Assembly (NCBI RefSeq): GCF_030546645.1
Contig: NZ_JAUOTO010000004.1
Location: 62,001 to 126,000, forward strand
Direction of reading: 5' to 3'
From: Flavitalea plasmicola
Lineage (GTDB): Bacteria; Bacteroidota; Bacteroidia; Chitinophagales; Chitinophagaceae
Length of the DNA stretch: 64,000 bases
Made by a program: the position numbers and the translations under genes. Positions 53,849 through 61,944 of the stretch are shown piece by piece (within the stretch, counting starts at the first letter, position 1; each line of letters opens with the position of its first letter). The notes beneath the pieces were generated by a model, which worked only from the letters and a program-made list of their open reading frames with translations, did no database searches and was not told where the DNA came from.

Positions 53849-53856
53849 TATATTTA
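53849..53856 (+). promoter_or_regulatory. -7 element of the xylBA promoter
   Basis: TATATTTA, one base off TAnnTTTG, lies 18 bases after the TTGC of the operator's right arm and 23 bases before the xylB start codon. Confidence 0.5.
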
Positions 53857-53879
53857 CGGGCTTTTAAAAAACGAACGGC

Positions 53880-55355
53880 ATGCTGCTATTAGGAATAGAT
53901 CTTGGAACTTCTTCAATAAAAGTGGCTGTAGTGGATGCTACGACGCAGCGGACGCTGGTGACGGCGCAATATCCTGAGACGGAGGCGACCATTCTCACGC
54001 GCCAGCCGGGCTGGGCGGAGCAGTCGCCGGAGACCTGGTGGGAATATGTTCAGCAGGCGATCCGGAAGGCGCATGGTTCGGGGGGGTATGATCCCGGGGA
54101 CATTGCGGCCATCGGTATTGCATACCAGATGCATGGGCTGGTGGCAGTGGACAAGGACCGGAGGGTACTGCGGGATAGCATCATCTGGTGCGACAGCAGG
54201 GCGGTGCCTTATGGGGATGGGGCATTTGCCGCCATTGGCGAGCAGCGGTCGCTGTCACACCTGCTGAATTCGCCGGGAAATTTTACGGCGGCGAAGCTGG
54301 CCTGGGTGAAGGACCAGGAGCCCCGGATCTATGAGAAGATCGACCGGATAATGCTTCCGGGGGATTATATAGCGTTGCGGCTCACGGGCGAGGTCACTAC
54401 GAGCATACCGGCCTTGTCGGAAGGCATATTCTGGGATTTCCAGGAGGACGGGCTATCGGAAGATGTATTCAACTATTTTGGTTTTGATAAAAGTCTCATC
54501 CCTGCTATACAGCCTGTATTCAGCGCTCATGGGGAGCTGCAGGCCGAGGTGGCGCAGGCATTGTCGTTGAAGAAAGGTATCCCTGTGACCTATAAGGCGG
54601 GGGACCAGCCCAACAATGCCTTATCGCTCAATGTGCTGGAGCCGGGAGAAGTGGCTGCCACGGCGGGTACTTCCGGCGTGATCTATGGGGTGAGCGATCG
54701 TCTGGTATATGATCCTGCTTCGCGGGTGAATAGCTTTGCCCATGTCAATTATACGGAGAAAGAGAAAAGAGTGGGGGTGTTGCTGTGCATCAATGGGACG
54801 GGGATCCTTAACCGCTGGATCCGGGACCATACGGGCGGCGGAGCGGATTATGCTTCTTTGAACAGGGAGGCGGCGCTTATCCGGCCGGGGAGCGAGGGGT
54901 TGGTGGTCTTACCATTTGGCAATGGTGCGGAGCGGATCTTTAATAACCGGATCATTGGCGCGCAGATCCAGCATATCGACCTGAACCAGCATGGTGCGGC
55001 GCATTTGTACCGGGCGGGGCAGGAGGGGATTGCTTTTGCCTTTCGTTACGGCCTGGACATTATGCGGGAAGGGGGAATGAACCCGTCCGTCATCAGGGCG
55101 GGGAGGGCCAATATGTTCCTCAGCAGCGTATTTACCGAAGCTTTTGTCAATGCGACCCAGACGCCCGTGGAGCTGTATGACAGCGATGGCAGCGTAGGGG
55201 CTGCGTTGGGGGCGGGCATCGGCGCGGGGATCTTCCGCAGCGGGAAAGAGGCATTTGCCGGCAGGTTGCCTTTGGAGAGGGTGGATCCGGTGCGTGCGGG
55301 CGAGTATGAGGGATTGTATCAGCGATGGAAAGAAGTGTTAAATAAATATTTGTAA
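53880..55355 (+). CDS. xylB: Xylulokinase
   Basis: This 491-residue FGGY-family kinase phosphorylates D-xylulose. The N-terminal phosphate-binding LLLGIDLGTSSIKVAVVDA, the substrate region GIAYQMHGLVAVDKDRRVLR with IIWCDSRAV, the second phosphate loop ATAGTSGVIYGV, and the C-terminal RAGRANMFLSSVF fit XylB proteins. Length is typical. It is the first gene of the xylose operon, 17 bases before xylA, and is divergent from the LacI-type regulator. Confidence 0.95.
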   Translation: MLLLGIDLGTSSIKVAVVDATTQRTLVTAQYPETEATILTRQPGWAEQSPETWWEYVQQAIRKAHGSGGYDPGDIAAIGIAYQMHGLVAVDKDRRVLRDSIIWCDSRAVPYGDGAFAAIGEQRSLSHLLNSPGNFTAAKLAWVKDQEPRIYEKIDRIMLPGDYIALRLTGEVTTSIPALSEGIFWDFQEDGLSEDVFNYFGFDKSLIPAIQPVFSAHGELQAEVAQALSLKKGIPVTYKAGDQPNNALSLNVLEPGEVAATAGTSGVIYGVSDRLVYDPASRVNSFAHVNYTEKEKRVGVLLCINGTGILNRWIRDHTGGGADYASLNREAALIRPGSEGLVVLPFGNGAERIFNNRIIGAQIQHIDLNQHGAAHLYRAGQEGIAFAFRYGLDIMREGGMNPSVIRAGRANMFLSSVFTEAFVNATQTPVELYDSDGSVGAALGAGIGAGIFRSGKEAFAGRLPLERVDPVRAGEYEGLYQRWKEVLNKYL

Positions 55356-55372
55356 ACGGAAAATAAACAGCT

Positions 55373-56701
55373 ATGCCAGTTATTACAGGAGACAAAGAAT
55401 TCTTTAAAGGAATAGGACAGATCAAATATGAAGGGCCTCAGACGGACAATCCGCTGGCCTATCGTTGGTATGATGCGGGAAAGACTGTTGCGGGCAAGAC
55501 GATGAAGGAGCATCTGCGATTTGCCGTTGCTTACTGGCATTCATTCTGCGGCAATGGCGCCGATCCTTTCGGCGAGCCTACCCATCTTTATGGGTGGAAT
55601 GAGAAAGGGGATGCGGTGGCTCGGGCGAAGGACAAGATGGATGCTGCTTTTGAGTTCATCACCAAGCTGGACCTGCCTTTTTATTGTTTTCACGATGTGG
55701 ACGTGGTGGATTACACCAATGATGTAGCGGACAACGAGAAAAGGTTACAGACGCTGACGGAATATGCCAGGCAAAAGCAAGCGGCCAGCAAGGTGCAGCT
55801 GTTGTGGGGGACTGCCAATCTTTTTTCCAACCGTCGTTATATGAATGGAGCGGCCACCAATCCTGATTTTCACGTGCTGGCCCATGCGGGGGCGCAGGTG
55901 AAGGCGGCGCTGGATGCCACCATTGCGCTGGGAGGACAGAACTATGTGTTCTGGGGCGGAAGGGAAGGATATATGAGCCTGCTGAACACGAATATGAAGC
56001 GGGAGCAGGAGCATCTTGCGCGCTTCCTCCATACGGCCAAGGACTATGCGCGCAAGCAGGGATTCAAGGGCGTGTTCTTTATCGAGCCCAAGCCTTGCGA
56101 GCCTACCAAGCATCAGTACGACTACGACAGCGCCACGGTGATCAGCTTTTTACGGCAATATGATCTGCTGGAGGACTTTAAGCTGAATATCGAGGTTAAC
56201 CACGCCACGCTGGCCGGTCACACGTTCACCCATGAGCTGCAGGTGGCGGTGGATGCGGGTATGCTGGGCAGTATGGATGCCAACAGGGGGGATTACCAGA
56301 ATGGCTGGGATACGGATCAGTTCCCCAACAATATCAACGAGCTGGTGGAGGCGATGCTGATCATCCTGGAGGGCGGTGGATTCCAGGGCGGAGGCATTAA
56401 TTTCGATGCCAAGATCCGGCGGAACTCCACGGACCCCGAGGACCTGTTCCATGCGCATATCGGGGGTATCGACACATTTGCCCGCAGCCTGCTGGTGGCG
56501 GATACGATCCTCCGTCAGTCCGAGTATAAGAAGATCCGTGCTGACCGGTATGCCTCCTTTGACAGTGGCAAGGGGGCTGCTTATGAGAAGGGCGGACTTT
56601 CCCTGGAGGATCTGCGGGAATATGCCGTCGCTAATGGCGAGCCTAAGGTGGTGAGCGGGCGGCAGGAATACCTGGAGAACCTGATCAACCGCTATATTTA
56701 A
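55373..56701 (+). CDS. xylA: Xylose isomerase
   Basis: This 442-residue enzyme (class II length) converts D-xylose to D-xylulose with two divalent metals. The catalytic and metal residues are in recognisable segments: FYCFHDVDV (active-site His and Asp), [17 protein letters not shown] (metal Glu and Lys), [18 protein letters not shown], and [20 protein letters not shown]. Starting [20 protein letters not shown] is typical of the class. It sits between xylB and the symporter gene. The call is firm. Confidence 0.98.
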   Translation: MPVITGDKEFFKGIGQIKYEGPQTDNPLAYRWYDAGKTVAGKTMKEHLRFAVAYWHSFCGNGADPFGEPTHLYGWNEKGDAVARAKDKMDAAFEFITKLDLPFYCFHDVDVVDYTNDVADNEKRLQTLTEYARQKQAASKVQLLWGTANLFSNRRYMNGAATNPDFHVLAHAGAQVKAALDATIALGGQNYVFWGGREGYMSLLNTNMKREQEHLARFLHTAKDYARKQGFKGVFFIEPKPCEPTKHQYDYDSATVISFLRQYDLLEDFKLNIEVNHATLAGHTFTHELQVAVDAGMLGSMDANRGDYQNGWDTDQFPNNINELVEAMLIILEGGGFQGGGINFDAKIRRNSTDPEDLFHAHIGGIDTFARSLLVADTILRQSEYKKIRADRYASFDSGKGAAYEKGGLSLEDLREYAVANGEPKVVSGRQEYLENLINRYI

Positions 56702-56833
56702 TGTGTTTTAATATGTTTTAATTCATAAAAAGGGTGGCCGGATCGATGAATAATTGGCCGGTTACCCTATTTTTACGAATATTATTTTCGGGGAATCCAT
56801 ACCCGGCACACAAAACAAAACCGTCGCTGCTAT

Positions 56834-58504
56834 ATGCAAATGTTACAGACCCGCGATTACATTGTCTTCCTCATCTACTTCGTTATTGTCGCATTATATG
56901 GCTGGTGGGTCTATCAGCGGAAGAAGACGGCCCAGACCAATACCAAGGATTACTTTCTGGCGGAGGGTTCATTGACCTGGTGGGCCATCGGGGCTTCGCT
57001 GATCGCGTCGAACATCTCCGCGGAGCAGTTCATCGGGATGAGCGGCAGCGGGTTCAAGATGGGGTTGGCGATCTCGACGTACGAATGGATGGCGGCAGCC
57101 ACGTTGATGATCGTTGCCATTTTTTTCATACCTGTATATCTGAAGAATAAGATCTATACGATGCCGCAGTTCCTGAACCAGCGGTATAATGGCACGGTAG
57201 CGATGATCATGGCGGTATTCTGGTTGTTGTTGTATGTGGTAGTGAATCTCACTTCCATTCTTTACCTGGGTGCGTTGGCGGTCAGCAGCATTTCGGGATT
57301 GAACTTCACGGCCTGTATGCTAGGCCTGGCGGCTTTTGCCATCGTCATTTCGCTGGGGGGCATGAAGGTCATCGGGTATACGGACGTAATACAGGTGTTC
57401 TTCCTGATCCTGGGCGGGCTTGTCACTACGTATATCGCCCTGGACCTGGTGGCGGAGCATTTTGGAACGAAGGGGGTATTCAATGGATTGAAGCTGCTGA
57501 CGGAGCATGCGGACGATCATTTCCATATGATCTTCAAGAAGGACAATCCGAATTATATGGACCTGCCCGGACTTACGGTGCTGATCGGGGGGATGTGGAT
57601 CGTGAACCTGAACTATTGGGGGTGCAACCAGTATATTACGCAGCGGGCCCTGGGTGCGGACCTGAAGACGGCGCGCGGGGGTATTCTTTTTGCCGCTTTT
57701 TTGAAGATGCTGATGCCCGTGATCGTGGTGATACCGGGTATTGCGGCCTACCTGCTGTACAAGCAGAATGTTTTCAATACGGAGATGATCCAGGGCGGGG
57801 AAGTGAACCCGGACAGGGCTTATCCGGTGTTGCTGAATTTGCTGCCACCCGGATTGAAGGGGCTGTCTTTTGCGGCGCTGACGGCGGCGGTGGTGGCATC
57901 GCTGGCGGGGAAGGTCAACAGTATCTCGACTATATTTACGCTGGATATCTACAAGAAGCGGTTGCATCCTGAGGCTGATGAGCGGAAGCAGGTGTGGGTA
58001 GGACGAGCTACTGTGGTTGCGGCGATGGTCATTGCTATTATTATCTCTCCATTTTTGGGTATCGATAAGAAAGGCGGATTTCAGTTCATCCAAGAGTATA
58101 CCGGGTTTTTCTCACCGGGGATATTCGCGATGTTCATCCTGGGCTTTTTCTGGAAAAAGACGACGTCCAACGCTGCTATGTTTGCAACTATCGGCGGGGT
58201 GGCTTTCGCATTTTTCTTTAAGTTCCTTCCTCTTTTTGCCAACCTTTCGTTCCTGGCGCCTTTCGGGTTTGCCAAGGCGAATGACAAGGGGGTGTATGAG
58301 ATACCGTTCCTGGACAGAATGGGATTTGTATTTATCATCTGTCTTATTGCCATGTACTTTATCAGTATGAGGGATAATAAGAAGGGAGTGCAGCCACATG
58401 GATTGGAGGTGGATAAGAAGATGTTCAAGGTGAATCCCAGCTTTGCTGTGGGGGCGTTGATCATCTGCGGGTTGCTGGCGGCGTTGTATACGGTGTTTTG
58501 GTAG
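56834..58504 (+). CDS. Sodium:solute symporter (SSS family), likely xylose transporter
   Basis: In this 556-residue protein about 14 membrane helices carry the same core as the arabinose-operon symporter (GSLTWWAIGASLIASNISAE, then IVNLNYWGCNQYITQRALGA). It is third in the xylose operon, 132 bases after xylA, so it may have some independent expression. It is presumed to be the Na+-coupled xylose importer. A bidirectional terminator follows 27 bases after the stop. Specificity is from context only. Confidence 0.88.
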   Translation: MQMLQTRDYIVFLIYFVIVALYGWWVYQRKKTAQTNTKDYFLAEGSLTWWAIGASLIASNISAEQFIGMSGSGFKMGLAISTYEWMAAATLMIVAIFFIPVYLKNKIYTMPQFLNQRYNGTVAMIMAVFWLLLYVVVNLTSILYLGALAVSSISGLNFTACMLGLAAFAIVISLGGMKVIGYTDVIQVFFLILGGLVTTYIALDLVAEHFGTKGVFNGLKLLTEHADDHFHMIFKKDNPNYMDLPGLTVLIGGMWIVNLNYWGCNQYITQRALGADLKTARGGILFAAFLKMLMPVIVVIPGIAAYLLYKQNVFNTEMIQGGEVNPDRAYPVLLNLLPPGLKGLSFAALTAAVVASLAGKVNSISTIFTLDIYKKRLHPEADERKQVWVGRATVVAAMVIAIIISPFLGIDKKGGFQFIQEYTGFFSPGIFAMFILGFFWKKTTSNAAMFATIGGVAFAFFFKFLPLFANLSFLAPFGFAKANDKGVYEIPFLDRMGFVFIICLIAMYFISMRDNKKGVQPHGLEVDKKMFKVNPSFAVGALIICGLLAALYTVFW

Positions 58505-58531
58505 AGAGACTTAAATAGATATATGAATAAA

Positions 58532-58566
58532 AAAAGAGTCCTTCCCGGATGGGAAAGGACTCTTTT
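58532..58566. terminator. Bidirectional rho-independent terminator
   Basis: The arms AAAAGAGTCCTTCCC and GGGAAAGGACTCTTTT form a long stem with one bulged A and a GGAT loop. The T run at each end lets it work on both strands, ending the xylose operon and the convergent secreted-protein gene. Confidence 0.9.
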
Positions 58567-58573
58567 CTTTTGG

Positions 58574-61500
58574 TTATAGTCGGATGAATTTTGCTATAAG
58601 CTGTCCGCTGTCGCCTATGAGGGCTTTTACCACATAGGTGCCGGCCGGCAAGTGGCCTGTATTGAATGTTTGATTGAAATAAGCGTCCGGTTTATTCAGG
58701 CGCAGGATTTTTACCAGCTTGCCATTCATGTCATAGAGGCTGATGAGCAGCGGGCCCTTTTTATCGCTGTTGATCATCAGATGAAGCTCCTGGTTGTCCT
58801 GTGCGACGCTTGGATAAACCTGGAACTGACTGGGCGTATGACCCGTTCCGTCAGTAGTCAATCCTGCCGCCGTATTGGTTTTTGCAGCAGAGGCAATGGC
58901 CGAGCCTGTCGAGCATCCATTACAGGGAGAGGTGGTGGGATGCGCCACGCAGTAGGGGCAGGGGCCGACGGTGGTGCTCGTGACTGAAAGCGGGTTGACC
59001 GGGGTCGGGGTGGTGACGTCCCATGAATTGGGATATTTGGCCACTACGTCGGAGGAGCAGCCTACGATACCATTGCCTAATACGCCCCCTTTATTTCTTC
59101 CCCAGGAATACAATTGTCCATCTGCTGTCTGGGCGTAATCGAACATTACAAAGGGCTGGGCGGTGTAAATGGCCACGAAATCTTTGCGTGTCGTCACCTG
59201 TACAGGAGCTTGCTGCAGCAGGTCTGTCGGGTAGTAGTCCCAGGCGTAGGGGTCTGTGGTAGTGGCAAAATTGAGTTCCGTGCCAATGCCGATGCCGCCT
59301 TGTGCGTTATCCCCCCAACCCCACAGGGTGCTGTCCGACAATATAGCGTGTGTGCATACAAAGTCGACGGCGATGGCCTTTACCGGGTGCGGGAGGTTCA
59401 GTCTGCTGGTGAGATCGGTAGGCGTGGCCAGTGGCGAGGCGTTGACGCCGCCAGTGCCGCCCAAATGGTGGCCATAATAACCCCAGCCGTACAAGGTGCC
59501 ATTGGATTTCAGGGCGTAATTGAAGCTTGCTCCGCCGGCGATCAGCTTGATACCGGATAGTGTGGTAAGCTGATGCAAGGTTAGGTAATCGTTGCCGGTG
59601 GCCGCATATCCCAGGTTTTGGGCGAGCGTGTTTGATCCTCCGCATGTCCATACCGTACTGTCCGAGCAGAGAACGATCAATTGATTGCCCGCGGCTATTT
59701 GCATGACTTTCCTATTGCCGGGTATGGGCACTTGTGCGGGTCTTGTAAGTGCGGTGCTGCCTGTTGTCCCGTTGCCTCTCATTCCTCCTAATGTTTGTCC
59801 CCAGACCCAAAGGGTGCTGTCGGATTTGACGGCGTACCATCCCTGGCTGACGTTGCCTGAATAATAGGCGCACAAAGTGGTGACGCCTGTGAAGGCGTTG
59901 CCGGCGGAGTCTGTGGTGATCTGCACCGGCGTTAGTACCTGCGTAGAGGTGGCGCCGTTGCCCACCTGTCCCTGATCGTTGTCACCCCATGCCCATACAT
60001 TTCCGTTGTTGTCTACTGCTGCGCCGCCGTGGAGGCAGCCTGCTGCCGTTTTGAAGGTCAGGTTGGATGGAACCGCTACGGGGAGGATCGTTCCGGGTGT
60101 ACCTGTTCCGCCGACGCCTTGTGTCACCAGGTTGGTCCCGATGGCATAGAGATGTTTGGCGGTATCGATGAAGAATACCTGGTATTCGCCTGGTGCAACG
60201 AATACCCTTTTGGCAGCCGGGGTTGGATTGACGGTGACAGTGACTGAATCTGTGCTGGTCAGTCCATGGTTGTCGGTGGCGGTGAGGGTGAAAATATAGG
60301 TGCCCTGGATCAGACCGTGGATGGTTGCCGTCATGTTGGAGTTGGTCATGACGATAGTGGGGCTGTTGGGGCCGCTGGTAGTGGTCCAGGTAAGAATATG
60401 GATGGTGGTGCCGTGCCCCGTGGCATTGCCGTTAAGGACGACGCTGTCGATGGGCAGGGTGACGAATTTATCCGGCCCTGCAGTGACAGTGGGTGGTATA
60501 TAAGCGGTATCGACGGTGACCTGCATGGTATCTGTCCCTGTACCCCCGTTGTTGTCGGTGACGGTGAGCGCAAATTTATAGACGCCTGCGGTCAATCCTT
60601 TGAAGGTAGTCGTGGCTGAAGATGGCGCCGTGATGGTTCCACCCGTGCCGGAGGCCTTGGTCCAGGCATAGGAGACGATGGTGCCGTCGGAGTCGGTGCC
60701 GGAGCCGGTGACAACGACGCTATCGAGCGGTAGCCTGATGGATTTGTCAGGGCCTGCGTTGGCTACCGGGAGCTGGTTGGCAGGTGGACTGGAAGTGACG
60801 AGGGTAGTGTCGCCCTGGCGGAGCATCCATTGAAAGATGTTGGTGCCTGTGGTGGGGTCGACGTAGTAGGTGCCCATCGTAGCTGGATGGAGGTAATAAG
60901 GCGGCCCCAGGTTTGGATTCGTGACCGGCGCAACACATCTCCAATTGGTGACGGAGGGATCGTACATCGCGTTCCAGCAGCAATGGCCGCCTCCTCCATA
61001 TGATTCATAGGAAAAATAGGCCGTATTGGAAAGGCTGTCATTCATATTTTCCGAGATCTCGAAAGGGGGATTGCTATCCTGGCTGCCTGCCAGTCCAAAG
61101 AAGCGGCCACCATATTTTTTGGCCCAATGGCCGAAGAATGAGGGATAGGTCATCGGGCTGCTGCCGAAATAGTCACCCGGCGATTGCCCTTCCAGGTCTA
61201 CAAAGCTTCTCACATTAGCCATATTATGCTCATCGCCGGCTGTCATCTCATAGCCCAGGTACCATCCAAGGACTTCAACGCCCATGCTGAGACCGGCCAT
61301 GTGCAACGAGTTGTTCCTGGGATGATAGATCCTGATCAGGGTATCCATCAGGGCCTGAACGAACCAGGGGCGCACATCCGCGCTGCTGGCAATAACGGTG
61401 ACGAGGATAGGATAGTGCTTGCCGTTGTTGAGCTGTACGCCGCCATCCCAGCCGTGCTGCAACCAGTAGTGAGGGCCCCAAACTGTCAGTTGATTGGTAT

Positions 61501-61801
61501 CCGGCGGCGTTTTGACCTCGCCTCTTCCGGGCATGGTGAGTATCCACGGTCTCGATGCTGTATCGGCATTGCCTGCCGTGAAATAATTCCGGGGGCGGCT
61601 GATACGAAGGATAAATTTGTTACCGGTGCAACCGTCCATGCCCTGATTAGGAGGAAAACAGTGATACTGGATCACTGTATCATAGGTGATAAAGTCATGT
61701 GTTTCGGATTGGGCGGATAACAAGAGGGAGGCGAGGAGGAAGAAGCATAGTGGGAGTAGTGCTCTTCGCCAGGAAGAGTAGCGTAAAAGTGTACCTTTCA
61801 T
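58574..61801 (-). CDS. T9SS-secreted alpha/beta-hydrolase, PKD and RCC1 repeat fusion protein
   Basis: In this 1075-residue protein the signal peptide is about 1-30 (ending LLSAQ). An alpha/beta-hydrolase-like domain (about 35-330) has a nucleophile elbow with Ser172 in MAGLSMGVEV; Asp (GSQDSNPPF) and His (GGGGHCCWN) candidates follow. Two PKD-type Ig domains (about 345-435 and 440-535) carry PVANAGPDKSIRLPLDS and TVTAGPDKFVTLPIDS. About seven RCC1-type repeats (about 540-930; for example NGNVWAWGDNDQGQVGNG) precede a T9SS type A sorting domain at the C-terminus (about 995-1075), which ends GQLIAKFIRL. It should be exported and released or attached at the cell surface. The hydrolase could be an esterase; the substrate is unknown. 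Confidence 0.85.
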   Translation of the reverse strand: MKGTLLRYSSWRRALLPLCFFLLASLLLSAQSETHDFITYDTVIQYHCFPPNQGMDGCTGNKFILRISRPRNYFTAGNADTASRPWILTMPGRGEVKTPPDTNQLTVWGPHYWLQHGWDGGVQLNNGKHYPILVTVIASSADVRPWFVQALMDTLIRIYHPRNNSLHMAGLSMGVEVLGWYLGYEMTAGDEHNMANVRSFVDLEGQSPGDYFGSSPMTYPSFFGHWAKKYGGRFFGLAGSQDSNPPFEISENMNDSLSNTAYFSYESYGGGGHCCWNAMYDPSVTNWRCVAPVTNPNLGPPYYLHPATMGTYYVDPTTGTNIFQWMLRQGDTTLVTSSPPANQLPVANAGPDKSIRLPLDSVVVTGSGTDSDGTIVSYAWTKASGTGGTITAPSSATTTFKGLTAGVYKFALTVTDNNGGTGTDTMQVTVDTAYIPPTVTAGPDKFVTLPIDSVVLNGNATGHGTTIHILTWTTTSGPNSPTIVMTNSNMTATIHGLIQGTYIFTLTATDNHGLTSTDSVTVTVNPTPAAKRVFVAPGEYQVFFIDTAKHLYAIGTNLVTQGVGGTGTPGTILPVAVPSNLTFKTAAGCLHGGAAVDNNGNVWAWGDNDQGQVGNGATSTQVLTPVQITTDSAGNAFTGVTTLCAYYSGNVSQGWYAVKSDSTLWVWGQTLGGMRGNGTTGSTALTRPAQVPIPGNRKVMQIAAGNQLIVLCSDSTVWTCGGSNTLAQNLGYAATGNDYLTLHQLTTLSGIKLIAGGASFNYALKSNGTLYGWGYYGHHLGGTGGVNASPLATPTDLTSRLNLPHPVKAIAVDFVCTHAILSDSTLWGWGDNAQGGIGIGTELNFATTTDPYAWDYYPTDLLQQAPVQVTTRKDFVAIYTAQPFVMFDYAQTADGQLYSWGRNKGGVLGNGIVGCSSDVVAKYPNSWDVTTPTPVNPLSVTSTTVGPCPYCVAHPTTSPCNGCSTGSAIASAAKTNTAAGLTTDGTGHTPSQFQVYPSVAQDNQELHLMINSDKKGPLLISLYDMNGKLVKILRLNKPDAYFNQTFNTGHLPAGTYVVKALIGDSGQLIAKFIRL

Positions 61802-61944
61802 AATGATAGATTTATTGGTTGGTGCTATAAATTAGCGAAAACCATCATCTGGAAGCGGGTAGGTTTGCAGGCGTGGAGGAAAAGTTCGCCAGCGTGTAGA
61901 ATTTGCGGATAACTGTGCCCATAAAACAGTAAATTAGTTAGACT

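Noticed and set aside
56733-56762. Two TGGCCGG direct repeats before the xylose symporter as a regulatory site
   Set aside because: Short 7-mer pair without a known regulator or further copies.
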